In this document: positions 56,535 to 64,000 of the stretch, piece by piece
Numbering within the stretch: the first letter of the stretch is position 1
Layout: every line of letters starts with the position of its first letter
Source of the DNA: Paraburkholderia sacchari
Lineage (GTDB): Bacteria > Pseudomonadota > Gammaproteobacteria > Burkholderiales > Burkholderiaceae
DNA: 64,000 bases
Assembly: GCF_000785435.2 (NCBI RefSeq)
Contig: NZ_JTDB02000003.1
Coordinates: 248,001-312,000 of the forward strand
Direction of reading: 5' to 3'
Translations under genes and position numbers: made by a program
Notes under the pieces: generated by a model
The model's database searches: none
What the model was told of the DNA's origin: nothing
The model's input: only the letters and a program-made list of their open reading frames with translations

Positions 56535-57380
56535 ATGACAACGGATATTGCCAGTATCGCGCTGCCCGGCGGCGAACGCATCGCGAAGCTCGGGCAGGGT
56601 ACGTGGGAAATGGGTGAGCGAGGATCGCGCCGCGCCGACGAAATCGCTGCGTTGCGTGAAGGCGTCGCGCTCGGCATGACGCTCATCGACACCGCCGAAA
56701 TGTACGGCGACGGCGCGACCGAAACGCTCATTGGCGAAGCGCTGCAAGGGCTGCGCGAGGACGTCTTTCTCGTCAGCAAGGTGTACCCGCACAATGCGAG
56801 CCGGCGCGGCGTCGAGCGCGCCTGCGAGGCGAGCCTGAAGCGCCTGAACACCGACCGGCTCGATCTGTATCTGCTGCACTGGCGCGGCGGAGTGCCGCTC
56901 GAGGAAACGGTGCAAGGGTTTGAAGCGCTCGTGCGCGCGGGCAAGATCCGCTACTGGGGCGTTAGCAACTTCGACACCGAGGACATGGAGGAGCTCTTCG
57001 AGGTCCCCGGCGGCGACGCCTGCGCAATCAACCAGATTCTCTACAACGTCGCGCGGCGTGGCCCCGAGTACGATCTGCTGCCTTGGGGCGCTGCGCATGG
57101 CATGCCGCTGATGGCGTATAGCCCCGTCGATCATGCCCGTCTGCCGAGGCGCTCGCCGCTCGACGACATTGCGTCCCGGCATGGCGTGTCGATTTATCAA
57201 GTTGCGCTTGCGTGGGTGCTGCGCCAGCCCAACGTCTGCACGATTCCGAAGGCGGGGCGCGTCGATCACGTGCGCGACAATCGCGCCGCGCTCGACCTCG
57301 TGCTGAGCGCCGAGGACCACGCGACGCTCGACGCTTACTTCAAGCCGCCGCGCAGCAAGCGGCCGCTGGAGATGCTGTAG
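56535..57380 (+). CDS. Aldo/keto reductase
   Basis: 281 residues from the ATG at 56535 (GGGAGAG upstream). AKR motifs: Asp and catalytic Tyr in MTLIDTAEMYGDGATE, Lys in FLVSKVYPHNASR, His in DLYLLHWRGGVPLEET, and the NADP-loop PKAGRVDHVRDN. It reduces aldehydes with NADPH. The neighbouring GntR repressor suggests sugar- or aldehyde-controlled expression (inference). The gene ends where the open frame of the convergent Gly-rich gene overlaps by 41 nt. Confidence 0.92.
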   Translation: MTTDIASIALPGGERIAKLGQGTWEMGERGSRRADEIAALREGVALGMTLIDTAEMYGDGATETLIGEALQGLREDVFLVSKVYPHNASRRGVERACEASLKRLNTDRLDLYLLHWRGGVPLEETVQGFEALVRAGKIRYWGVSNFDTEDMEELFEVPGGDACAINQILYNVARRGPEYDLLPWGAAHGMPLMAYSPVDHARLPRRSPLDDIASRHGVSIYQVALAWVLRQPNVCTIPKAGRVDHVRDNRAALDLVLSAEDHATLDAYFKPPRSKRPLEML

Positions 57381-58398
57381 CGCGGAAGAGGCCGGGCAGG
57401 CCGGAGGAGTGCGGTGGGTTCCGGCCACCGGCGGCGGCGCCCGGCCGGGGGACCAGGAGACCGCCGCCGTGATGCCTGGAATGACGCGACCGGCCGTCGC
57501 GCCAATTCGGAGTGGTTGCGGCGACATGTTCGCACCGCCGTGCGAACTCAATGACCGCCGCCTTTGCCGCCACCGGAACCGCCGCCGTACCCGCCGCCCG
57601 GGCCGCCCGACGGTCCCCCTTGCCGAATCCTCCACCGAAGCCACCGCCGAACCCGCCACCGAAGCCACCGCCGAACCCGCCACCGAAGCCACCGCCAAAT
57701 CCGCCCCCGAAGCCGCCTGAGGGGCCTTCCGAGGGGCCGCCCGATGTGCCGCCGTGAGCGCCGCCGCAACCGCATCCGCTCGATCCGCCACCGCCATTGC
57801 TTCCACCACCGCCATTGCTTTCGCCGCTACCACCGCCCGAGTTGCTGGAGCCGCTGGTCGCGCCGCCGACGCCCGAACTCCCATGGCCAGAGCCGGATCC
57901 CGAGCCGGAACCAGAACCCGCCCCCGAGCCCGAACTACCTCCGGAACTGGGGCCTCCCGCACCGCCGGCGCTCGCCGAACTCGAAGTTGGCCCGTTGCCG
58001 CTGCCACCACGCCCGCAGTTGCCGCTAGTGCCTGCGTAGCAATTCCTCGGCTCGAAGACGAACGCTGCGTCGGCTGCTGCGCTGGCCGAGTCCGTGGCAG
58101 CGGTATCCGCGCCCGGGGCATTGCCGGTGGCGCCCGACGTAGTCGACTCGAGCACAGGATTGCCCGGCGAGGCGTCCTCGACCGGCATGCCAGCGCCCAT
58201 CGTGCCGGCCGCGCCGCTCGCAGGCAGCGCGGAGTCGGCGACGATCGCCCAGCTTGGAGCCGTTGCGTTGTCGGCGGCATGAGCATCGACGGCCGGCAGG
58301 AACATACATGCGCCCGCGGCGCCGATTGCACTAATTGCAACGACTGCAAATCCCTGGCTAATCCCGTAGTAATGCTGACTAAAATTCGTTTCGTTCGT
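57340..58398 (-). CDS. Gly/Ser-rich exported protein with frameshifted C-terminus
   Basis: Open frame over 57340-58596 as read; the protein probably starts near 58398, where an ACG stands 5 nt after GAGG in the expected start position, since no ATG, GTG or TTG lies close by. Signal-like helix GFAVVAISAIGAAGACMFLP, cleavage near VDAHA. The mature part is Gly/Ser-rich, with a Cys (GCGCGG) and a GGFGGGFGGG block. After GKG the frame changes to Ala/Arg-rich and runs on into the aldo/keto reductase; an extra G in the G5 tract at 57613-57617 restores GPSGGPGGGYGGG and a stop at 57548. Function unknown; surface or wall-associated by composition. Confidence 0.6.
   Translation of the reverse strand, partial: TNETNFSQHYYGISQGFAVVAISAIGAAGACMFLPAVDAHAADNATAPSWAIVADSALPASGAAGTMGAGMPVEDASPGNPVLESTTSGATGNAPGADTAATDSASAAADAAFVFEPRNCYAGTSGNCGRGGSGNGPTSSSASAGGAGGPSSGGSSGSGAGSGSGSGSGSGHGSSGVGGATSGSSNSGGGSGESNGGGGSNGGGGSSGCGCGGAHGGTSGGPSEGPSGGFGGGFGGGFGGGFGGGFGGGFGGGFGGGFGKGDRRAARAAGTAAVPVAAKAAVIEFARRCEHVAATTPNWRDGRSRHSRHHGGGLLVPRPGAAAGGRNPPHSSGLPGLFRATASPAAACCAAA
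57632..57703. repeat. 24-bp tandem repeat encoding GGFGGG blocks
   Basis: Three copies of a 24-bp unit (CCACCGAAGCC-ACCGCCGAACCCG on the plus strand), the last with two changes, encode the Gly-Phe repeats of the exported protein. Partial copies flank it. Confidence 0.85.
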
Positions 58399-58952
58399 TG
58401 CTTCCTCCCCGGAAGCGATAGCGTGTACCCGCTTCGCTTCTCTTGGGCCTTGTGTCCAGCGCTGCGCCGCTGATGCGCAGACGCCGTTCCCCGTCAGGCC
58501 GAAACCGCTTTGTACCGACACCGCGCCTGCGTGCGTTACACGCAGCCTCCCCGGCGCGGGCGGTATGTGTGGCACCCGGATGCGTTTGCACCGCATGGCC
58601 TATTCAGTCAGGAATCCTTGCTGATTGCCGCGGACCGTTACGAAGGCGGCGGAAAGCAGGTATGCCGTGCTGCCGGCCATCCGTTCGCCCGGCGCGAGAA
58701 ACCACGCGCTTCATCCCCATTCCGTCTGAATTTCACGTTGCCGGGCGGTGGCCGGATGCCTGGTGCCGATTTAGCGAGTTCTGTGCCATCGGTCCAGGAA
58801 GTCCGCGTGACGAGGACTTAACATTTTCTTTACGGTCTGGGGCCGGGAAAATTCACGGAAAACGTTTCGGTGATGAAACGCGTACGGAGTGCCCGGCGTT
58901 TCGCGTTGCAAAACTGGACAACGCAACGAAATTCGTCTGACCTTCGCGCTGG
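58399..58952. other. Intergenic region upstream of the Gly-rich gene
   Basis: 554 bp with no supported gene on either strand. It should hold the promoter of the Gly-rich gene and the 3' end of the ABC operon, but I see no strong terminator or -35/-10 pair. The stretch 58780-58870 is less GC-rich. Confidence 0.35.
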
Positions 58953-61223
58953 TCACGAATGGGGTTGTGCCGCCGTCGTTCCGGCTTGAAGCGCGCGTAG
59001 CTGCTCGGCCGGAATGTGGCAGCGGATGCGATGGCCTTGGGCGTCCGCCTCGAAGGGCGGCGCGGCTTCGTCGCAGATCGCGCCGATCTTGCGTGGGCAA
59101 CGCGCGCTGAAGACGCAGCCTGTCGCGCCGCCGGTGGCGTTGCGCGGTATGTCGCCGATGGGCGTGCCGGCCTGGCGATGGCTCGCGGATGTTTCGCGCG
59201 CGAGCATGCCGGGATTGAGCAGCGTTTCGGTATAGGGATGGCACGGGCCGTTGAGCACGGCGCTCGCGGGGCCGCTCTCGAGCACGCGGCCCGCGTAGAG
59301 CACCATGACGCGGTCCGCGAGATAACGCACTACGTCCAGGTCGTGAGAGATGAACAGATAGCTCACGCCGTGCTCGCGCTGCAAGCGCGCCAGCAGATTT
59401 AGAATGGCGGCCTGCACCGAGACATCCAGCGCCGAGGTAGGCTCGTCGCAGATCACCACGCGCGGCTCGCCCGCGAACGCCTGAGCGATTGCCACGCGCT
59501 GCTTGAGGCCGCCCGAAAGCTGCCGCGCGCGGGCGGCGAGGTAGCGCATTGGCACGCGCACCGCTTCGAGCAGCGCGGCGACGCGCGCCGCGTTGCGGGC
59601 TTCGGCGTTTTCGCCTGTTGCTTCATCAGCAGTTTCGTCTACACGCTCCCCAGCCATTTCGCGCGATCTTGCGTTCGATGCATTGTCCGCGCCTGCGCGC
59701 CGCGCCAGAGCGAGTGCACGGCCCACCAGCCGCTTCACAGGCAGGGCGCGATTGAGCGACGCGTCAGGGTGTTGGAACACGACGCGCAACGCCTGCAACT
59801 GCCCGGCATCGCGCTGCGCGAGATGCTCGGCGAGGGGCCGTGCGTCGAGCTCCACGGTGCCGCCCGGGTCGGCGGCGTGGAGCCCGAGCAGAAGCTTCGC
59901 GAGCGTCGTCTTGCCGCTGCCCGACTCGCCGACGAGGCCGAGCGTTTCCCCGGCGCGCAACTCGAGCGAGACGTCGTCGAGCACGCGCTGCGCGTGCGCG
60001 CCGCGGCCGAAGGTGCGCGATACATTGGTCGCGCGCAGCACCACTTTCGCCTCGTGCGCATGCGGCGCGCATGACGTTTCTTCAGCCGGTTCGTTAGTCT
60101 GCCGATTCGATTGTCCGCCGGGCGGCGCAATGGTCTCCGCCCCGGCCCGCATATCGGCAATGTCGGCTTCGTTTGCGGCATCGGCGATCGGCAGTTCGAT
60201 GGCCCGCTCGTGATAGTGGCAGCGCGACATCTGCTCGCCGTGCGCCGCTTCCATGCGATGCGGCGGCGGCGCGTGCTCGCGGCAACGCGCGTCGGCGAGA
60301 CGGCAGCGCGGGGCGTAGACGCAGCCATGCGTGAGCGCGCCAGGGGCCGGCAGCTCTCCGGGAATCGTGTCCAGCGCGCCGTGCGCCTTGTTGCGGCCCG
60401 GCGCCGGCAGGCAGCGCAGCAGCCCCACCGTGTACGGATGGCGCGCCCGCGCGAACACGTCGCGCGTTGCGCCTTCTTCCACGAGGCGTCCCGCATAAAG
60501 CACGCCCATGCGCTCGCACATCCCGCGAATCACAGCGAGGTCGTGGCTGATGAGCAGCACCGCCATGCCGAGTTCCGCGCGCAGTTGCGCGATGAGCGCG
60601 AGCACTTCGGCCTCGACGGTGGCGTCGAGGCCCGTGGTGGGTTCGTCGAGGATCAGGAGCGCCGGGTTCGACGCGAGCGCCATCGCGATCACCACGCGCT
60701 GCTGCATGCCGCCGGAGAGCTGATGCGGCCAGCTCGCCATCACGCGCGCGGGGTCGGCGATGCGCACGCGTTCGAGCATCGCGTGCGACTGCGCGAGGGC
60801 GTCGGCGGGGCTCGCGCCGGCAGCTTCGAACGCCTCGCTCAACTGGCGGGCGATCGTGAGCGTCGGGTTCAGCGCGCTGGCCGGATCCTGATAGACCATC
60901 GACACCTTATGGGCGCGCAGCATGCGCAGGCCTTCGCGATCGAGCGAGAGCACGTCCTCGCCCGCGATGGCGATGCGCCCCGCCTTCACGCGGCCGTTGT
61001 GCGCGAGATAGCGCAGCACGGCGAGCGCGACCGTCGACTTGCCGCAGCCCGACTCGCCCACGAGGCCATACGCTTCGCCGCGCTTGATGCGCAGCGACAC
61101 GTCGGTGAGCACCTCGCGGTCCTTGCCGCGGACGCGGTAGGCCACCGTGAGGCCGACCAGCGCGAGTGCATCGTCGGCGCTCGGCGCGTGGAAGGTGGCG
61201 AGGGCGGGGCGCGCGGCGTTCAT
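58953..61223 (-). CDS. Fused double ATP-binding protein of an oligopeptide/nickel-type ABC importer
   Basis: 756 residues: two complete ATPase halves joined end to end. First half: Walker A GESGCGKST (56-64), signature LSGGMQQRV, Walker B LLILDEPTTGLDA, and an oligopeptide C-terminal tail with Cys-rich CVYAPRCRLADARCREH. Second half: GESGSGKTT, LSGGLKQRV, VICDEPTSALDV and GCVFSARCPRKIGAICDEA. A linker of about 60 residues (ADIADMRAGAETI and following) lies between. DppD/DppF (OppD/OppF) equivalents in one chain. Its ATG overlaps the permease stop (ATGA). Confidence 0.94.
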   Translation of the reverse strand: MNAARPALATFHAPSADDALALVGLTVAYRVRGKDREVLTDVSLRIKRGEAYGLVGESGCGKSTVALAVLRYLAHNGRVKAGRIAIAGEDVLSLDREGLRMLRAHKVSMVYQDPASALNPTLTIARQLSEAFEAAGASPADALAQSHAMLERVRIADPARVMASWPHQLSGGMQQRVVIAMALASNPALLILDEPTTGLDATVEAEVLALIAQLRAELGMAVLLISHDLAVIRGMCERMGVLYAGRLVEEGATRDVFARARHPYTVGLLRCLPAPGRNKAHGALDTIPGELPAPGALTHGCVYAPRCRLADARCREHAPPPHRMEAAHGEQMSRCHYHERAIELPIADAANEADIADMRAGAETIAPPGGQSNRQTNEPAEETSCAPHAHEAKVVLRATNVSRTFGRGAHAQRVLDDVSLELRAGETLGLVGESGSGKTTLAKLLLGLHAADPGGTVELDARPLAEHLAQRDAGQLQALRVVFQHPDASLNRALPVKRLVGRALALARRAGADNASNARSREMAGERVDETADEATGENAEARNAARVAALLEAVRVPMRYLAARARQLSGGLKQRVAIAQAFAGEPRVVICDEPTSALDVSVQAAILNLLARLQREHGVSYLFISHDLDVVRYLADRVMVLYAGRVLESGPASAVLNGPCHPYTETLLNPGMLARETSASHRQAGTPIGDIPRNATGGATGCVFSARCPRKIGAICDEAAPPFEADAQGHRIRCHIPAEQLRALQAGTTAAQPHS

Positions 61224-62110
61224 GAATCGAGCACCTCGCGCAGGCTGTCGGCGATCAGGTTGACCGCCACCACGAGCGATGCGATCGCGAGCGCATCGAA
61301 AGCCACCGTCCACCACGCGCCACCCGCGAGCAGCGCGTACGACTCGGCCAGCGCGAGCCCCCAGTCGGCCGAAGGCGGCTGGATACCGAAGCCGAGAAAC
61401 GAAAGCGTCGCCACCGCGAAGATCGCGTAGCCGAGGCGAACCGTTGCTTCCACAACGATCGGCGGCCAGACGTTCGGCAGGATCTCCGCGAACATCACAT
61501 AGTGCGCACGTTCGCCGCGCAGCCGGGCGGCGGCCACGTAGTCGAGATGGCGCTCGGCGAGCACGGCTGCGCGCACAGTTCGCGCGACGAGCGGCGCGAA
61601 GGTGATGCCGATCACCAGCACGACGGCGAGGTTCGATGCGCCCACGGCCGCGAGCACGAGCAGCGCGACGATCACGAGCGGCAGCGCGAGCACGGCGTCG
61701 AGCGCGCGCGCGACGAGCGTCCCCGCCCAGCCTTCGACATAGCCGGTCAGGAGGCCGAGCGCCGTGCCCGCTAGCGTGCCCGTCAAAGTGGCGAGCGGCG
61801 CGATCGTGAGAATGTCGCGTGCGCCCACGATCACGCGCGAGCAGATGTCGCGGCCGAGCTGGTCGGTGCCGCACCAGTGTGTGTGATCGGGCGGCAGGAG
61901 CGAGCTGAGCGGGTCGGACGCAAAGGCGTCGTGAGGCGCGATCCAGGCGCCCGCGAGCGCGCAGACGATCCACGCGAGCAGAATCAGCGCGCCTGATACG
62001 AACGCGGGCGAGCGCAACAACAGACGCAACGTGGCCACGAATCGCACCTCGCCGGATTCGGCCTCGTGCGAGAGAGTATCGTTAATCGATTCGGATACCG
62101 TATCGTTCAT
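61220..62110 (-). CDS. ABC importer permease, DppC/OppC type
   Basis: 296 residues, five to six membrane helices (VSGALILLAWIVCALAGAWIA first). The EAA motif region YVAAARLRGERAHYVMFAEILPNVW is present, and APHDAFASDP, the substrate-entry loop of the family. Inner-membrane permease paired with the DppB-like gene, which ends 19 nt upstream. N-terminus rich in Ser/Glu/Asp. Confidence 0.93.
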   Translation of the reverse strand: MNDTVSESINDTLSHEAESGEVRFVATLRLLLRSPAFVSGALILLAWIVCALAGAWIAPHDAFASDPLSSLLPPDHTHWCGTDQLGRDICSRVIVGARDILTIAPLATLTGTLAGTALGLLTGYVEGWAGTLVARALDAVLALPLVIVALLVLAAVGASNLAVVLVIGITFAPLVARTVRAAVLAERHLDYVAAARLRGERAHYVMFAEILPNVWPPIVVEATVRLGYAIFAVATLSFLGFGIQPPSADWGLALAESYALLAGGAWWTVAFDALAIASLVVAVNLIADSLREVLDS

Positions 62111-62129
62111 GCGTATCCCCGTGAACCCG

Positions 62130-63170
62130 TCAAGCGCCCGTTTGCGCGCGCAGCCGCGGATCGAACAGCGCGTGCAACAGGTCGGCGCCGAGATTCGCGA
62201 GCGTGTAGACGAGGCCTACCGTGAGCACGCCCGCTTCGAGCAACGGAAAGTCTTTTGCCTTCGCAGCGTTGTAGATGAGCGAGCCGATGCCGGGGTAGCG
62301 AAACAGCGACTCGACCACCACGAGCCCGCCGATCAGATAGCCGAGTTGCGTGGCCGCCACCGTCACGCTCGGCAGCAGTGCGTTGCGCAGCACGTGGCGC
62401 ACGATCACGACGCGGCGCGGCAGGCCCTTGAGTATCGCGGTGCGCGTGTAGTCGGCTTCGAGCGCTTCGAGCATGCCCGCGCGCGCGATGCGCGCGAGAT
62501 AGCCGAAGAACACGAATACGAGCGGCAGCACCGGCAGCACGAGGTGGCGCAGCGTGTCGAGCACGCCCGCATCCGCTGGCGCGACGGCCTCGATCGGCAA
62601 CCACCGCAGCCAGACCCCGAACACGAGGATGAGTGCGATCGACGAGACGAATTCGGGCACTGCGCTCGCGCACAGGCCCAGCGTGCTGATGAGCCGGTCG
62701 AGCCAGCGCCCGCCGTGCAGCGCGGCCCATACGCCGCCGCCGATGCCGAGCGGCACGACCACCACGAACGCGAGCAGCCCGAGTTTCGCCGATTGCAGGA
62801 GCGCATCGCCCACCAGCGGCGCCACGCTCTGGTGGAAGGTCCACGAGGTGCCGAGGTCGCCGCGCAATGCATGGCCGATCCAGGTGGCGTATTGGTCGAG
62901 CAGCGGGCGGTCCGCGCCGAGCGCGTGGTTGAGCGCCGCCACGGCGCGCGCGTCGGCGAGCGGGCCGAGCACCGCGCGCCCAATGTCGCCCGGCAGCAGT
63001 TGGCCGCCCGCGAACACCAGCACGGAAAGCAGCCAGAGCGTGAAAAGCGCCCATGCGGCGCGCTGCGCGAAAAAGCGCGCGACGCCCTTGCCGCGCGCCC
63101 CGCGCATGGGCTGTGCGCCGAGCGGCTCGCGCGGGTTCAAAGAGGGCGGTTTCGTCAGCGGTATAGCCAT
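62130..63170 (-). CDS. ABC importer permease, DppB/OppB type
   Basis: 346 residues, six membrane helices. FFAQRAAWALFTLWLLSVLVF, then LPGDIGRAVLGPLAD and an EAA loop EADYTRTAILKGLPRRVVIVRHVLRNALLP. Pairs with the DppC-like permease. Located directly after the substrate-binding protein gene in transcription order, the usual Opp/Dpp arrangement. Confidence 0.93.
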   Translation of the reverse strand: MAIPLTKPPSLNPREPLGAQPMRGARGKGVARFFAQRAAWALFTLWLLSVLVFAGGQLLPGDIGRAVLGPLADARAVAALNHALGADRPLLDQYATWIGHALRGDLGTSWTFHQSVAPLVGDALLQSAKLGLLAFVVVVPLGIGGGVWAALHGGRWLDRLISTLGLCASAVPEFVSSIALILVFGVWLRWLPIEAVAPADAGVLDTLRHLVLPVLPLVFVFFGYLARIARAGMLEALEADYTRTAILKGLPRRVVIVRHVLRNALLPSVTVAATQLGYLIGGLVVVESLFRYPGIGSLIYNAAKAKDFPLLEAGVLTVGLVYTLANLGADLLHALFDPRLRAQTGA

Positions 63171-63209
63171 CGGACTCCAGATGCGCGCATGGCAGGCGTT
63201 GGACGACGC

Positions 63210-64000
63210 CTACGCTGCGAGCGTCGCGCGATCGAAATAAAGCTGCGCCAGCGCAGTGAAGTGCACGCCCGAAAGCGCGGTGCGCTGCGCGATCAGCTGA
63301 TCGTAGAAGTACGGGATGATCACCGGCGTTTCATCGAGCAGCAGCGTCTGGATCTGCGCGGCGACCTGCTTTTGCGCGGCCACGTCGAGCGTCGCCACGA
63401 ACTGCGCGACCAGCTTGTCGTACTGCGCGTTGCGAAAGTGCGCAGCATTCCACGTGCCTCCGCTCGTGAGCGGCGCGTTGAGGAACACGTTCGGCACGCC
63501 GCGATGACCGTAATCGGTGATGCCGAGCGGCGCGTCGAGCCAGTCCGATTTGCCGTAGGTGCCCGCGCCGTAATATTGCGACTGGCTCTCCACCTTCAGC
63601 GCGATGCGCACGCCGATTGCCTTCGCGGCGTTCTGCACGACTACGGCGAGATCGGAAATTTCCATGTACTTTTCGGTCGTGAGCGTGATGTCGAAGCCAT
63701 TGGCGACGCCGGCCTGCGCCAGCAACTGGCGCGCCTTCGCGAGATCGGCCTTGCGTTGCGGCACCGTGCTGGCCGTCGACGGGAAGATCGGCGCGAACGG
63801 GCTGTCGTTGCCCACCACGGCGCGGCCCTTGAAGAGCCCGCGCACCATCACGTCGCGATCGAGCGCGAGTGCGAGCGCCTGGCGCACGCGCTTGTCCTTG
63901 AACGTGGGCATGTCGTTGCGCATGTGGATCTGCCGATGCGCGCTCGAACGCACGCCAATCACCTTGAAGTCGGGATTGTTCAGGATGCCAAGGCCGCCCT
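63210..64000 (-). CDS. ABC importer periplasmic substrate-binding protein, family 5 (partial)
   Basis: The reading frame is still open at the window edge (GLGILNNPDFKVIG), so the N-terminal half and signal peptide lie outside. The visible 263 residues contain the SBP_bac_5 pattern: HMRNDMPTFKDKRVRQALALALDRD, PFAPIFPSTASTVPQRKADLAKARQLLAQAG, LLLDETPVIIPYFYDQ. It binds a peptide, nickel or similar ligand for the downstream permeases. The ligand cannot be told from this part. Confidence 0.92.
   Translation of the reverse strand, partial: GGLGILNNPDFKVIGVRSSAHRQIHMRNDMPTFKDKRVRQALALALDRDVMVRGLFKGRAVVGNDSPFAPIFPSTASTVPQRKADLAKARQLLAQAGVANGFDITLTTEKYMEISDLAVVVQNAAKAIGVRIALKVESQSQYYGAGTYGKSDWLDAPLGITDYGHRGVPNVFLNAPLTSGGTWNAAHFRNAQYDKLVAQFVATLDVAAQKQVAAQIQTLLLDETPVIIPYFYDQLIAQRTALSGVHFTALAQLYFDRATLAA

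Overview
The window is a GC-rich chromosomal segment typical of Burkholderiaceae; Paraburkholderia or a close relative is the best guess. This rests on the complete ybgC-tolQRAB-pal-cpoB/tRNA-Lys block, glyA-nrdR, the kdsB-adk and lpxK-xseA neighbourhoods, a MutL with an endonuclease motif, and the codon use. It is mostly housekeeping and ordinary accessory genes. I see no CRISPR array, intact prophage or intact insertion sequence.

Layout. Positions 1-3.9 kb: an AT-richer island on the minus strand with a large lytic-effector gene (LytM-like region plus GH19-like domain). The GH19 domain is split by an in-frame TAA. A small secreted/immunity-like gene follows, coupled by an ATGA overlap but frameshifted at a homopolymer. 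Next to them lie a decayed IS630-type transposase and a (CCGCCCG)7 tandem repeat. 3.9-8.0 kb: a D-arabinitol-type polyol operon (dalD-xylB-SorC regulator). 8.3-13.4 kb: miaA-mutL, a DedA protein and an MscS channel. 13.6-16.6 kb: a LysR regulator divergent from cytochrome b561 and two YceI proteins, with a perfect dyad between them. 16.7-22.9 kb: a secreted small protein, tRNA-Lys and the whole Tol-Pal operon. 22.9-29 kb: a YdfG-like SDR, glyA, nrdR and a tightly overlapped minor-pilin operon. 29-35.9 kb: yqjD/yqjE-like envelope proteins, 1-Cys peroxiredoxin, glutaryl-CoA dehydrogenase divergent from an IclR regulator, argF, a DUF3579 protein and rpsT.

36-47.5 kb: murJ, a SirB1-like protein, an SDR, adk, kdsB, a Trm112-like protein, lpxK, xseA, sodB, a solo ClpP paralogue and an ECF sigma factor. 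47.5-58.4 kb: a degenerate EAL protein, a DHA2 efflux pump, a MocR-type regulator with a long palindrome divergent from a DUF2917 gene, an HTH-citrate synthase fusion divergent from a CaiB-type CoA transferase, a GntR/UTRA regulator divergent from an aldo/keto reductase, and a frameshifted Gly-rich exported protein. 58.9-64 kb: an oligopeptide-type ABC importer operon (binding protein, two permeases, fused double ATPase) running off the right edge.

The most unusual items are the broken effector/immunity-like pair at the left edge, the frameshifted Gly-rich gene, the EAL protein without its catalytic residues, the HTH-citrate synthase/CoA-transferase pair, and several promoters that imply leaderless mRNAs (murJ, mutL). 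Family assignments come from motif recognition only; no database search was run.
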